58,230 nucleotides of DNA from Clostridia bacterium (GCA_017622085.1 JAGARU010000010.1:1-58230), one strand, 5' to 3'. Positions 8,442 through 17,235 are shown, counted from the stretch's first letter. Translations and numbers: made by a program. Notes: generated from the letters alone by a model not told the origin.

Positions 8442-9026
8442 TTATGCCTTTCCTTCCAAGAAATAAGTAGCCTCCATGTCGGCAACGGACAGGGCAAAGG
8501 CCAGGGGAAACATCTCAAAGGCTTTGCCTACGTTGCGCTCGTCCTCCGTGCCGGAGAAGCCCATGTGGTAACGGATGGCAAAGGCCTCCTCGCGGGTCAG
8601 CTTCATATAACCCGAGATGATGTACACCGACTTTTCACCGTGGCCGTAGGGCATTTTATCGTCAAACTCAAAATAGGGCACGGACTGCCACTTGCCGAAC
8701 TCGTCCTTGACGTTGCGGGAGCTCACCTTGTAGCAATTGACCTTGCAAAGGTCGTGGAGCAGGGCTACAATGGCAATGGATTCCCGGCTATAGTCCAGCT
8801 TATAGGTATCCTTGGCTCTCTCCCGGTCGAGATAGGCGCAAAGGCAATCGAACACGTTCATGCTATGCTCCACAAGGCCGCCCTCAAAGGAGCCGTGGTA
8901 GCGGGCGCTGGCCGGCGCGGTAAAGAAATCCGAGGCGGGGGAGCAAAGGAACTCCAGCAGCTTATCAGCGCCCTCGCGCTTGATGTATTTGTTGTATAAC
9001 TCAATAAATTTTTCCTTGTTGGTCAT
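8442..9026 (-). CDS. HD-domain hydrolase
   Basis: 194-residue cytosolic protein. The metal-dependent HD pattern is visible: a histidine in SFEGGLVEHSMNVFD, then VALLHDLCKV (about residues 88-97), a later histidine in GHGEKSVYII and aspartate in LSVADMEATYF near the C-terminus. It is likely a phosphohydrolase acting on a nucleotide or nucleic acid end, but the substrate is not evident. It lies alone with its own perfect-spacing promoter. GAATT precedes the ATG with only a weak ribosome site (TGAGGTG). Confidence 0.88.
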   Translation of the reverse strand: MTNKEKFIELYNKYIKREGADKLLEFLCSPASDFFTAPASARYHGSFEGGLVEHSMNVFDCLCAYLDRERAKDTYKLDYSRESIAIVALLHDLCKVNCYKVSSRNVKDEFGKWQSVPYFEFDDKMPYGHGEKSVYIISGYMKLTREEAFAIRYHMGFSGTEDERNVGKAFEMFPLAFALSVADMEATYFLEGKA

Positions 9027-9063
9027 AATTCACCTCAAGCATCAAAATTGAACTTCCGTTTCC

Positions 9064-9092
9064 AGTATATAGCATTTTGTCCCGAAAGTCAA
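9064..9092 (-). promoter_or_regulatory. Promoter of HD hydrolase gene
   Basis: On minus: TTGACT, 17 bp, TATACT. Confidence 0.8.
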
Positions 9093-9149
9093 CCGTTCGG
9101 GCCGGTGTGTGAATTTTTTTCACAAGTGCCCGAAATCGATAAAAAACCA

Positions 9150-9178
9150 TTGATTTCCCCACCGTTCTGTGCTATAAT
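9150..9178 (+). promoter_or_regulatory. Promoter of fba
   Basis: TTGATT, 17 bp, TATAAT with TGC before it (extended -10). The 12-mer ATCGATAAAAAA occurs both just upstream (9136-9147) and in the leader (about 9207-9218). Confidence 0.85.
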
Positions 9179-9229
9179 CATATCAAACTATGCGATGCGA
9201 TATCATCGATAAAAAAAGGAGATTTAACT

Positions 9230-10093
9230 ATGTTAGTTTCAGCAGCAGAAATGCTCAAAAAAGCAAAAGCAGGCAAATATGCAGTTGGTCAGTTCAACAT
9301 CAACAACCTTGAGTGGACCAAGGCCATCCTTCAGACCGCGCAGGAGATGAACTCCCCCGTTATCCTCGGTGTTTCTGAGGGTGCAGGCAAGTATATGTGC
9401 GGCTACAACACCATTGTTGGCATGGTAAACGGCATGATCGAAACCCTCGGCATTACCGTTCCCGTTGCTCTCCACCTGGACCACGGCTCCTACGAGGGCG
9501 CTAAGAAGTGCATCGAGGCCGGATTCTCCTCCATCATGTTCGACGGTTCTCACTACCCCATCGAAGAGAACATTGCCAAGACCAAGGAGCTCATCGAGCT
9601 TGCAGCTGCTAAGGGTATGTCCCTTGAGGCTGAGGTTGGTGCCATCGGCGGTGAGGAAGACGGCGTTGTTGGCAGTGGCGAGGTTGCTGACCCCAACGAG
9701 TGCAAGATGATCGCCGATCTCGGTGTTTCCATGCTGGCTGCCGGTATTGGTAACATCCACGGTAAGTACCCCGCAAACTGGGCCGGCCTTAACTTTGAGG
9801 TTCTCGGCAAGATCAGCGAGCTCACCGGCGATATGCCCCTCGTTCTTCACGGCGGTACCGGCATTCCTGCCGAGATGATCCAGAAGGCAATTTCCCTTGG
9901 CGTTTCCAAGATCAACGTAAACACCGAGTGCCAGCTTGCATTTGCAGCGGCTACCCGTGAGTACATTGAGGCTGGCAAGGATCTTCAGGGTAAGGGCTTT
10001 GACCCCAGAAAGCTTCTCGCTCCCGGCGTTGAGGCGATCAAGGCCACCGTTAAGGAAAAGATCGAGCTCTTCGGCTCTGCAAACAAGGCTTAA
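9230..10093 (+). CDS. fba: Class II fructose-bisphosphate aldolase
   Basis: 287 residues. It cleaves fructose-1,6-bisphosphate reversibly to dihydroxyacetone phosphate and glyceraldehyde-3-phosphate in glycolysis, using zinc. LHLDHGSYEG (81-90) carries the catalytic aspartate D84 and zinc ligand H85; further ligand histidines sit in GIGNIHGKYP and LVLHGGTGIP. KINVNTECQ is the phosphate-binding signature. The gene is monocistronic with a strong promoter, AAAGGAG site and a long terminator hairpin. Codon use is very biased, as in gap, meaning high expression. Tagatose-bisphosphate aldolases look alike, but no tagatose pathway gene is nearby. Confidence 0.96.
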   Translation: MLVSAAEMLKKAKAGKYAVGQFNINNLEWTKAILQTAQEMNSPVILGVSEGAGKYMCGYNTIVGMVNGMIETLGITVPVALHLDHGSYEGAKKCIEAGFSSIMFDGSHYPIEENIAKTKELIELAAAKGMSLEAEVGAIGGEEDGVVGSGEVADPNECKMIADLGVSMLAAGIGNIHGKYPANWAGLNFEVLGKISELTGDMPLVLHGGTGIPAEMIQKAISLGVSKINVNTECQLAFAAATREYIEAGKDLQGKGFDPRKLLAPGVEAIKATVKEKIELFGSANKA

Positions 10094-10111
10094 TCATACA
10101 AAAAACAAACG

Positions 10112-10146
10112 CCCACAGAGAAGCACTCTTCTCTGTGGGTTCTTTT
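10112..10146 (+). terminator. Intrinsic terminator of fba
   Basis: CCCACAGAGAAG / CTTCTCTGTGGG stem, CACT loop, then TTCTTTT. Confidence 0.92.
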
Positions 10147-10153
10147 GTCGGAG

Positions 10154-10194
10154 ACAAAAAGGAACCGCCCGTGGGCTTTTGCCCATGGGCGGCG
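10154..10194 (-). terminator. Intrinsic terminator of the PTS IIC-like gene
   Basis: On minus the stem GCCGCCCATGGGC / GCCCACGGGCGG with an AAAA loop runs into TTCCTTTTT. Confidence 0.88.
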
Positions 10195-10199
10195 TTTGT

Positions 10200-11240
10200 T
10201 TATACAGAAAGGGTCAAGTCGCCTTCCTTGATCCAGCCGATGCGACGGAGGATCCAGCCGAAGAACCAGGAGAGGACGGCAGGAAGAACGATGCAGATCA
10301 GCACGAGGCCGATCCAGTCCATGGCGGTAATGGCCGTTTTTGCGCCCGAGGCCACGTCGTTTACCCATCCGGTGTAGACGCCGATGGGGCCAACCATGCC
10401 GCAGGTGCCCATGCCGGAGGCGATCTCCGGGCCGTTCATCTGCAGGCGGAAGAGGCAGGTGGCGATGGGGCCGGTGATCATAGAGGCCAGCGTCGGAGGG
10501 ATCCAGACGCGAGGATTTCTGACAATGTTACCCATCTGAAGCATACTGGTGCCAAGGCCCTGCGATACAAGGCCGGACCAGCGGTTTTCCCGGAAGCTCA
10601 TAACGGCAAAGCCAACCATCTGAGCACAGCAACCGGCAACTGCCGCGCCGCCGGCCAAGCCGGTCAGCTTAAGCGCCGCACAGATGGCCGCGCTACTAAT
10701 GGGCAAGGTAAGGGCAATACCAATGATCAGCGAAACAAGAATGCCCATGAAGAAGGGATGGAGCTCCGTTGCCCACATAATCAGGTTACCAACCGCACGG
10801 GCGGCCGCACCAATGGGAGGAGCGATCAGAATGGATAAAAGCACGCCCACGGCGATGGTCACACAGGGAGTTACCAGAATGTCCACTTTTGTTTTTTTCG
10901 AGACTAAGCTACCGCATTCCGAGGCGATAATGGCAATAACCAGAACCGCCAAAGGGCCACCGGCGGCACCGAGATCGTTGGCGGCCGCACCTACCGTTAC
11001 CAAGGAGAATAAGACAAGGGGGTCAGCCTTTAAGGCATAGCCAATGGCCACAGCCATGGCGGCGCCTACCACGTAGGTGGATTTTGCATAATTTGCGATT
11101 TTGGTCATCACATCAATACCAAACTGACTGCCAACCGTTCCGATGATCGTTCCGATTAAGAGCGATGCAAACAAGCCTTGGGCCATTGCGCCCATAGCGT
11201 CGATGAAATAACGCTTTAGTAACTGTTTTCCTTTACTCAT
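10200..11240 (-). CDS. PTS_EIIC_2 / PfoR-like membrane protein
   Basis: 346 residues and about nine hydrophobic segments from residue 15 to 335, without IIA or IIB domains. The family (PTS sugar transporter IIC type 2, including the clostridial protein named PfoR) shows GPLAVLVIAIIASECGSLVSKKTK and the cytosolic FRENRWSGLVSQGLGTSMLQ region seen here. Despite the name, PfoR-type proteins stand outside sugar operons, and transport has not been shown for most. No PTS partner is near. It has its own extended -10 promoter and terminator. Function is therefore left open: probable transporter of an unknown small molecule. Confidence 0.88.
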   Translation of the reverse strand: MSKGKQLLKRYFIDAMGAMAQGLFASLLIGTIIGTVGSQFGIDVMTKIANYAKSTYVVGAAMAVAIGYALKADPLVLFSLVTVGAAANDLGAAGGPLAVLVIAIIASECGSLVSKKTKVDILVTPCVTIAVGVLLSILIAPPIGAAARAVGNLIMWATELHPFFMGILVSLIIGIALTLPISSAAICAALKLTGLAGGAAVAGCCAQMVGFAVMSFRENRWSGLVSQGLGTSMLQMGNIVRNPRVWIPPTLASMITGPIATCLFRLQMNGPEIASGMGTCGMVGPIGVYTGWVNDVASGAKTAITAMDWIGLVLICIVLPAVLSWFFGWILRRIGWIKEGDLTLSV

Positions 11241-11275
11241 AAATTCTCCTCCGGAAATGCAAATGACTTTATTTC

Positions 11276-11304
11276 ATTATAGCACCACAGTTTTTTTGAA
11301 TCAA
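11276..11304 (-). promoter_or_regulatory. Promoter of the PTS IIC-like gene
   Basis: On minus: TTGATT, 17 bp, TATAAT with TGC before it. Confidence 0.85.
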
Positions 11305-11328
11305 TTGCCAGAATTACTAATATTTTCG

Positions 11329-11357
11329 TTGCAATCTCCCCCAAATTGCGATAAAAT
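11329..11357 (+). promoter_or_regulatory. Promoter of the PAP2 phosphatase gene
   Basis: TTGCAA, 17 bp, TAAAAT; divergent from the PTS IIC promoter 25 bp away. Confidence 0.75.
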
Positions 11358-11381
11358 AGAGATGTATTTAAGGAGGTACTT

Positions 11382-12299
11382 ATGGAATTTCTTCGATTTT
11401 TAGCAAATCTTCGCAATCCGGTGCTGGATGCGATTATGGGAACCGTTACGTATCTTGGCGATGAGATCGGCTTTATGCTGTTGGCCATCCTCTTTTTCTG
11501 GTGCGTGGATAAGCGGCGCGGATATTTTGTTCTCAGCGTGGGCTTCTTTGGCACCATCCTCAACCAGTTCTTAAAATTGGTGTTCCGCATTCCCCGCCCT
11601 TGGGTCAAGGATCCCTCCTTTGAGATCGTGGAAAGCGCCAAAGAGGGTGCGGGTGGTTATTCCTTCCCCAGCGGTCACACGCAGAATGCGGCCGGAACCT
11701 TTGGCTCCCTTGCGGCCTCCGCAAAAGAAAAATGGTTCCGCATCGTCAGCATTGTGCTGATCGTGCTGGTATCCTTCTCCCGTATGTATCTGGGCGTACA
11801 TACGCCTCTGGACGTTGGCGTTTCGCTTTTGATCGCCGCGGCACTGGTTCTTATCCTCCGTCCCATTTTTGTCCGTGCGGAGGAAAACCCAAAGACCATG
11901 TACGTGCTGATCGGAATTATGCTGGCCTGCTCCATCGGCTATCTCTGCTACGTATCCTTCTATCCCTTCCCTGCAGACGTGGACGCCCACAATCTGGAAT
12001 CGGGTACGAAAAACGCATACAATCTCCTCGGCGCACTCCTCGGCTTTGCTGTGGCATATCCCATTGAAAAACGCTACATCAACTTTGACGTGAAGGGCGT
12101 TTGGTGGGTACAGATTCTGAAGACCGTACTGGGTCTCGGCGTGGTAATTGCCGTAAAAGAGCTGCTTAAGATTCCGCTGGTTCCGTTGCTTGGCGTCAAT
12201 CTTTGCGCACTGGTACGGTACTTCCTGTTAGTATTGGTTGCGGTCGCCGTTTGGCCCCTCACCTTCCCCCTCTTCAACAAGCTGGCGGGTAAAAAATAA
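11382..12299 (+). CDS. PAP2-family membrane phosphatase
   Basis: 305-residue integral membrane protein with about seven or eight transmembrane segments. All three PAP2 motifs are present: K65-x6-R72-P73 (KLVFRIPRP), PSGH at 96-99, and S-R-x5-H-x3-D (R134, H140, D144). These enzymes remove phosphate from lipid phosphates such as phosphatidate or undecaprenyl pyrophosphate at the outer membrane face. The C-terminal 100 residues add a further membrane region. The HD-domain gene follows after 24 bp with its own ribosome site, so the two are likely co-transcribed. Substrate is not determinable. Confidence 0.93.
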   Translation: MEFLRFLANLRNPVLDAIMGTVTYLGDEIGFMLLAILFFWCVDKRRGYFVLSVGFFGTILNQFLKLVFRIPRPWVKDPSFEIVESAKEGAGGYSFPSGHTQNAAGTFGSLAASAKEKWFRIVSIVLIVLVSFSRMYLGVHTPLDVGVSLLIAAALVLILRPIFVRAEENPKTMYVLIGIMLACSIGYLCYVSFYPFPADVDAHNLESGTKNAYNLLGALLGFAVAYPIEKRYINFDVKGVWWVQILKTVLGLGVVIAVKELLKIPLVPLLGVNLCALVRYFLLVLVAVAVWPLTFPLFNKLAGKK

Positions 12300-12323
12300 T
12301 CCTTGGAAAAGGAGCTTACCTCT

Positions 12324-12983
12324 ATGATCACGTATGAAAGCATCAAGCGAGATGAAACCATCCGCACCTATATCCGAAAGGCCGATGCCTCTCTTGAGGC
12401 GCTGGGCTACACCGAGCACAGCTTTGCCCACGTGACCCACGTGGCAGAAACGGCCATGTATCTTTTACGCACCCTCAACTATCCGGATCGAACGGTTGAG
12501 CTGACCGGAATTGCCGGTTTTCTCCACGATATCGGCAATCTGGTCAACCGCACTGACCACTCCCAAAGCGGAGCGCTGATGGCCTTCCGTATTCTTGACA
12601 AGCTTGGCATGGAGGCCGATGAGCTTTGCACCGTGGTTACGGCCATTGGAAACCACGACGAGGGAACGGGTGTTCCCGTGGATGCCATTGCCGCCGCGCT
12701 GATCATTGCGGACAAGAGCGACGTACGCCGCAGCCGTGTACGCAACATGAACCTGTCCGACTTTGATATCCACGACCGGGTAAACTATTCCGTTACCAAA
12801 TCTGAGCTGCAGATTTCCGAGGATAAGCACACTGTTCGTCTGGCGCTGACCGTTGATACCGATTTTGGCAGTGTGATGGACTATTTTGAAATCTTTATGG
12901 GGCGGATGCTCCTGTGCCGCAAGGCGGCCGAAAAGCTTGATCTGGTCTTCAAGCTGAGCATCAACGACACTTCCCTCATATGA
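12324..12983 (+). CDS. HD-domain phosphohydrolase
   Basis: 219 residues; start at 12324 chosen for AAAAGGAG nine bases upstream (a TTG at 12303 overlaps that site). The HD pattern is H36/H39 (SFAHVTHVAETAMYLL), H68-D69 (GFLHDIGN), H79 and D130 (IIADKSDVRR), which is complete for a metal-dependent phosphohydrolase. The remaining C-terminal 80 residues form a small beta-rich domain. Family members hydrolyse nucleotides or (p)ppGpp-like signals, but specific assignment is not possible. It follows the PAP2 gene in one probable transcription unit. Confidence 0.9.
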   Translation: MITYESIKRDETIRTYIRKADASLEALGYTEHSFAHVTHVAETAMYLLRTLNYPDRTVELTGIAGFLHDIGNLVNRTDHSQSGALMAFRILDKLGMEADELCTVVTAIGNHDEGTGVPVDAIAAALIIADKSDVRRSRVRNMNLSDFDIHDRVNYSVTKSELQISEDKHTVRLALTVDTDFGSVMDYFEIFMGRMLLCRKAAEKLDLVFKLSINDTSLI

Positions 12984-12994
12984 CTCATATGAAT

Positions 12995-13039
12995 AAAAAA
13001 GCTTTCCCTCGGCGCATAGCCGCGGGAAAGCTTTTTTCT
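12995..13039. terminator. Bidirectional terminator
   Basis: AAAAAAGCTTTCCC and GGGAAAGCTTTTTT pair across a CG-rich inner stem, between two convergent genes; both strands have a T run. Confidence 0.93.
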
Positions 13040-13593
13040 TATGCTTTGATGGTACCGTCGGGATTGAAGAGAGGAAGCTCCTCAAGATAGATTAGGTCGG
13101 GGTTGCCAATCGCGTCACCCTCGGCTAAAATAGCCGCACGGCCTACAATGTTGCCTCCGGCACGGTGTACCAGCTCCTCAAGAGCGTGCAAAGACTCGCC
13201 GGTTGAAATTACGTCATCCACAATAAGGATACGCTTGCCTTCCATGAGCTTGGCATCGTTGCCGTCCAAGAACAGCACCTGCTCTCTGGCGGTAGTGATG
13301 GAGCGAACCGTAACGGAAAGCACGTCCTGCATATAGAGCTTGGGGGCTTTACGAGCCAGCATATACTTCTGGTTGCCGGCCAGACGCGCCATCTCGTGAG
13401 CCAGAGGAATACCCTTGGCCTCGGCGGTAATAATATAATCATATTCCGGTACTTTTTTGAGCAGAGCGTCCGCGCAGGCGGTGGTTAGCTCAGGGTCGCC
13501 AAAAATAACGAACGCGCCAATATACAGGCTTTCGTTTACGGGACAAAGGGGCAATTTGCGAGAAAGACCCGCCAATTTCATTTCATAATACAT
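13039..13593 (-). CDS. Phosphoribosyltransferase (adenine/xanthine PRTase-like)
   Basis: 184-residue type I phosphoribosyltransferase. The PRPP-binding loop RILIVDDVISTGES is at 121-134, and the preceding YDYIITAEAKGIPLA corresponds to the pyrophosphate loop of adenine phosphoribosyltransferases. It transfers ribose phosphate from PRPP to a purine base in salvage. The K-P-P-R signature of XPRT is replaced by MLARKAPKLYMQD, so the base preference is not certain; adenine is most likely. Many clostridial genomes annotate this type only as phosphoribosyltransferase family protein. Own promoter, AAAGGAG site and shared terminator. Confidence 0.88.
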   Translation of the reverse strand: MYYEMKLAGLSRKLPLCPVNESLYIGAFVIFGDPELTTACADALLKKVPEYDYIITAEAKGIPLAHEMARLAGNQKYMLARKAPKLYMQDVLSVTVRSITTAREQVLFLDGNDAKLMEGKRILIVDDVISTGESLHALEELVHRAGGNIVGRAAILAEGDAIGNPDLIYLEELPLFNPDGTIKA

Positions 13594-13639
13594 AGTAACG
13601 ATCGAAACTCCTTTCTGAATACTCGATACTCACTTTTAT

Positions 13640-13668
13640 ATTTTATACCATAAATCCCTTCAAGTCAA
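13640..13668 (-). promoter_or_regulatory. Promoter of the PRTase gene
   Basis: On minus: TTGACT, 17 bp, TAAAAT. Confidence 0.8.
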
Positions 13669-13716
13669 CCAATTTGAACAAAACCGCCGAAAATTTTCGT
13701 TCTGTGAAGATTGATG

Positions 13717-13745
13717 TTGCACAAACCGATTTTTTTGGGTATAAT
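13717..13745 (+). promoter_or_regulatory. Promoter of small protein-glpK unit
   Basis: TTGCAC, 17 bp, TATAAT; an AGGAGG follows at 13773. Confidence 0.85.
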
Positions 13746-13786
13746 AAGGATAGAAAGCAAACCTTACTACGTAGGAGGATAAAAAT

Positions 13787-14017
13787 ATGTGCAAATGCTT
13801 GGCGCTGATCAAGAAATTCCGTGAGGGAAACCGCGTGGTGATCGAGTCCGATTGCCGCCGCACCCTTTTGCTCCGCCGCAAGGAAGAGGTGGAGCCCATC
13901 GGCAAGATCGAGCTGAAGGATAAGAACGAATATCTTTTGATGGACGTTCTTGCTGTTTGCGCCGGTATATGGCTGGTGTGCCGCACGGTACGCGCCATCG
14001 GCCGTCTCTTCCGCTAA
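13787..14017 (+). CDS. Small protein upstream of glpK, function unknown
   Basis: 76 residues, basic (many K/R). It starts MCKCLALIKKF and has a hydrophobic stretch LLMDVLAVCAGIWLVCRTV at about 49-67 that could be a single membrane segment or an amphipathic helix, with four or five cysteines in all. A near-perfect promoter and AGGAGG site support it as real. The glpK start codon lies 15 bases after its stop, so the two genes share a transcript. I do not recognise a family. A regulatory or membrane-anchoring link to glycerol kinase is speculation from position only. Confidence 0.7.
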   Translation: MCKCLALIKKFREGNRVVIESDCRRTLLLRRKEEVEPIGKIELKDKNEYLLMDVLAVCAGIWLVCRTVRAIGRLFR

Positions 14018-14032
14018 AGCGGGAGGCGCTCT

Positions 14033-15517
14033 ATGAAATACGTTTTAGCCCTGGATCAGGGCACTACTAGCTCCCGCGCCATTCTATTCAATCGGCGTGG
14101 CGCTCCCTGCGGCAAGGCGCAGTATTCGGTGCACCAGATCTACCCGAAGCCGGGCTGGGTAGAGCACGACCCCATGGACATTTTGGAGACCCAGCTCCAC
14201 TGCATACGAGATCTCCTTGACACCTGCGAGGCCAAGGACATCGCCGCCATCGGCATTACCAACCAAAGAGAGACGACGATCCTGTGGGAAAAATCCACCG
14301 GGCGCCCGGTACATAACGCCATTGTATGGCAATGCCGCCGTACCTCCCGCCGCTGCGACAAGCTGATTGAGCAAGGCTGGGGAGAACGCATCAGCGAGAA
14401 AACCGGTCTTGTAATTGACGCCTACTTCTCTGCCACGAAAATTGCGTGGATTCTTGAGAACGTACCCGGGCTGAAGGAACGGGCGCGCAAGGGCGAAATT
14501 CTGTTTGGAACCGTAGACACCTGGCTCCTTTGGAATCTGACCGGGGGCGCGGTGCATGCCACTGACTACTCCAATGCTTCCCGTACCATGCTCTTTAACA
14601 TTGACACCCTTACGTGGGATGAGGAGCTTCTCCAGCTCTTTGATATTCCTGCGTGTATGCTTCCCACCCCCGTCTCCGGCTGTGGTGTGCTTGGCCACGT
14701 GGCCAAGGGAATTCCCGGGCTGGGGGCTCTGGCCGGCACGCCCATCAGCGGCATGGCCGGTGACCAGGCCGCCGCACTGTTTGGCCAGTGCTGTGTGAAG
14801 GAGGGGCAGGCGAAAAATACGTATGGCACCGGATGCTTTACCTTAATGAACGTGGGCTCCAACCGTGTGCGTTCCTCGCGAGGCTTGGTAACCTCCGTCG
14901 CATGGGCGCTAGACGGAAAGGTGACCTATGCGCTGGAGGGCAGTGCCTTTAACGCCGGAGCGGCCATTCAATGGCTTCGGGACGAGTTGGGGCTGATTTC
15001 TACAGCACGAGAATGTGACGTTTTAGCCGAGAGTGTGGAGGACACCGGCGGTGTTTACTTTGTTCCCGCTTTTACCGGACTTGGCGCACCTTACTGGGAT
15101 ATGTATGCCCGCGGTGTGCTTTGCGGACTGACCCGCGGCTCGACTAAGGCTCATATCGCCCGCGCTACTCTCGAGGCTATTGCTTATCAGGTAACGGACT
15201 TGGTGGAGGCCATGCGGCTGGATGCCGGCAAGATTACCGAGCTCCGTGTGGATGGCGGCGCCAGCGTCAGCGACGTGATGATGCAGTTCCAATCCGATAT
15301 GCTGGGCATGGAGGTCAACCGACCGGCCATGACTGAGACGACCGCCATCGGCGCGGCATATTTAGCAGGATTGGCTGTTGGCTTCTGGCGGGATCTGGCA
15401 GAAATCGAGCAGATTCGCGAGACGCAGACCGTCTTTACGCCCAAAATGGACAGCGCACGGCGCTTTACCCTTTACCGCGGCTGGCAAGAGGCTGTGGATA
15501 AGGCGAGAGATTCATAA
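14033..15517 (+). CDS. glpK: Glycerol kinase
   Basis: 494 residues (Escherichia coli GlpK has about 502). It phosphorylates glycerol to sn-glycerol-3-phosphate with ATP. The FGGY-family signatures are present: YVLALDQGTTSSRAILF at the N-terminus, ITNQRETTILWEKSTG, and the C-terminal ATP-domain TELRVDGGASVSDVMMQFQ. WVEHDPMDI and the tyrosine/aspartate glycerol-site residues fit glycerol rather than xylulose. No glycerol facilitator or glycerol-3-phosphate dehydrogenase is adjacent. Ribosome site GGGAGG is 8 bases upstream. A strong terminator ends the unit. Confidence 0.96.
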   Translation: MKYVLALDQGTTSSRAILFNRRGAPCGKAQYSVHQIYPKPGWVEHDPMDILETQLHCIRDLLDTCEAKDIAAIGITNQRETTILWEKSTGRPVHNAIVWQCRRTSRRCDKLIEQGWGERISEKTGLVIDAYFSATKIAWILENVPGLKERARKGEILFGTVDTWLLWNLTGGAVHATDYSNASRTMLFNIDTLTWDEELLQLFDIPACMLPTPVSGCGVLGHVAKGIPGLGALAGTPISGMAGDQAAALFGQCCVKEGQAKNTYGTGCFTLMNVGSNRVRSSRGLVTSVAWALDGKVTYALEGSAFNAGAAIQWLRDELGLISTARECDVLAESVEDTGGVYFVPAFTGLGAPYWDMYARGVLCGLTRGSTKAHIARATLEAIAYQVTDLVEAMRLDAGKITELRVDGGASVSDVMMQFQSDMLGMEVNRPAMTETTAIGAAYLAGLAVGFWRDLAEIEQIRETQTVFTPKMDSARRFTLYRGWQEAVDKARDS

Positions 15518-15523
15518 AAGAAT

Positions 15524-15556
15524 AAAAGTCCCACCCGTCGCGGGTGGGGCTTTTGC
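15524..15556. terminator. Bidirectional terminator
   Basis: AAAAGTCCCACCCG / CGGGTGGGGCTTTT stem, TCG loop, between convergent glpK and the cyclophilin gene. Confidence 0.93.
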
Positions 15557-15557
15557 T

Positions 15558-16028
15558 TTATTCCAAGGTAATCGTTTTGATGCGCTGAGGCTTAAGGGGC
15601 TTGTCGCGGAAGTCGGTTGCGCAACCGGCGATCTCGTCAACCACCTCGATGCCAGAAGTTACGTGGCCGAAGGCCGCATAGCTACCGTCCAGATGAGGAG
15701 CATCTGCGTGCATAATGAAGAACTGCGAGGATGCGGAGTTCGGCATGGAGGAGCGAGCCATAGAAATGACGCCTCTCGTATGCTTGATGGGGTTGGGAAC
15801 TCCGTTCATAGCGAATTCGCCCTTGATTTTCTCGTCTGCGCCGCCCATTCCGGTGCCGGTGGGGTCGCCGCCCTGGATCATAAAACCGGCAATTACACGG
15901 TGAAAGATCAGGCCGTCATAGAAGCCTTCCTTAACCAGCTTTTCAAAGTTTGCGACGGTTATAGGAGCCGCAGAGGGGTCCAGCTCCAAGGTGATGATAC
16001 CGCCGTTTTCCATTTCGATTTTTACCAT
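15558..16028 (-). CDS. Peptidyl-prolyl cis-trans isomerase, cyclophilin type
   Basis: 156-residue cytosolic cyclophilin that speeds proline isomerisation during protein folding. Start at 16028 is fixed by AGGAGG and a consistent family N-terminus (MVKIEMENGGIITLELDP); the longer in-frame ATG at 16094 has no support. Catalytic signatures FHRVIAGFMIQGGDPTGTG and GVISMARSS...SASSQFFI are intact. No signal peptide. Monocistronic with a shared terminator downstream. Confidence 0.95.
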   Translation of the reverse strand: MVKIEMENGGIITLELDPSAAPITVANFEKLVKEGFYDGLIFHRVIAGFMIQGGDPTGTGMGGADEKIKGEFAMNGVPNPIKHTRGVISMARSSMPNSASSQFFIMHADAPHLDGSYAAFGHVTSGIEVVDEIAGCATDFRDKPLKPQRIKTITLE

Positions 16029-16149
16029 AAAAAATCCTCCTGAGAATTTACTGACAGATGCATTGTAGCAGATTTCACGCGGAAAGTCAAGCAAGGTATA
16101 GATATTCTCTGCCGGGGGAACATAAGATGGACTAAATGGGGGTGAGGGA

Positions 16150-17235
16150 GTGAAAAAGGAAAAGCTTTATCGGGTTGCGGCATGGTGCGTAGTTCTGGTT
16201 TCGGGTGGTGCCTTAGGATATCTGGCCTTAGCGTATCTGAGCGGAATCTTGCTGCCGTTTCTTGCGGCGTTTGGGGTAGCGCTCCTTTTGCGCCCCATCG
16301 TTCTGTATCTTTGTCGGAAGAGCCGGTTTTCCCAGCCCATTATTGGCATTCTTCTGTTCTTTATTTTGGTGTTCATTCTGCTTTACGTGCTGATTGCGCT
16401 GGCTGTTTATCTGAGCCAAGAGGCGGGAGCGGCGCTCAGTGCGCTTTTAGCGGAGCTGAACCGGGAGGAAAACTTTATCCAGCGCTTTTTTGCATCGGTG
16501 GAGCAATGGCAGGAGCGATTCCCATTCTTACAGGGACCTTTATTTTCCGAGGGGGCTACTCTATACGATGGCATTGTGCGGGTAGCAAAAAATATGTTAT
16601 CGGAATTAAGCGCAGGGCTGACCGCCGGTGTGACGCGGGCGCTGAGCGCACTTCCGCGGGGAATCTTTGCCGTCAGCGTCAGCTTGATTGCCATGTTCTA
16701 TTTCTTCAAGGACTACCCAAAAATTGTAGCAGTTCTTATGGAACGGATACCGGAACGCGGCAAGGAGTGGGTAAGAGCCGTAAAGCATCGGTTACTTGAG
16801 GGGATGATCCGGTATTTACGGGCGTATCTACTTTTGATGTTTTTGACCTTTGCCGAGCTTTTGGTAGGCTTTTTGGTATTGGGCATTAACTATGCGGTGC
16901 TAATTGCCTTAGTAACGGCAATTTTGGATCTGCTTCCGGTTATTGGAGTGGGGATCGTATTGATTCCGTGGGCCATATTTTCCTTTGTTGTGGGGGACAC
17001 CACCTTGGGAATTGGGCTTTTGATCTTATACTTGATTTTATATCTGGTGCGACAGATCATCGAGCCCAAGCTGGTATCCGGAGTGATCGGTGTGCACCCC
17101 TTGCTTACTTTATTTGCGGTATACGCCGGATACCGGGTGTTTGGCGTTGCGGGCATGATTCTTGGGCCACTGTTAGCATTCCTCGGAAAGGCATTTTTTG
17201 TTCGTAATGTGGCAGAGGAACGTTCAAACGAATAA
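16150..17235 (+). CDS. ytvI: Sporulation integral membrane protein YtvI-like (AI-2E exporter superfamily)
   Basis: 361 residues with seven or eight hydrophobic segments in the AI-2E transporter/PerM layout: an N-terminal helical pair, an extracytoplasmic stretch (about 95-150) and a C-terminal block containing LLPVIGVGIVLIPWAIFSF and LYLVRQIIEPKLVSGVIGVHPL, the best conserved part of the family. The clostridial YtvI subgroup is linked to sporulation in Bacillus annotation, which suggests a spore-forming ancestry; the transported molecule is unknown. Starts with GTG behind GGGGGTGAGG. Stand-alone gene with a bidirectional terminator. Confidence 0.88.
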   Translation: MKKEKLYRVAAWCVVLVSGGALGYLALAYLSGILLPFLAAFGVALLLRPIVLYLCRKSRFSQPIIGILLFFILVFILLYVLIALAVYLSQEAGAALSALLAELNREENFIQRFFASVEQWQERFPFLQGPLFSEGATLYDGIVRVAKNMLSELSAGLTAGVTRALSALPRGIFAVSVSLIAMFYFFKDYPKIVAVLMERIPERGKEWVRAVKHRLLEGMIRYLRAYLLLMFLTFAELLVGFLVLGINYAVLIALVTAILDLLPVIGVGIVLIPWAIFSFVVGDTTLGIGLLILYLILYLVRQIIEPKLVSGVIGVHPLLTLFAVYAGYRVFGVAGMILGPLLAFLGKAFFVRNVAEERSNE

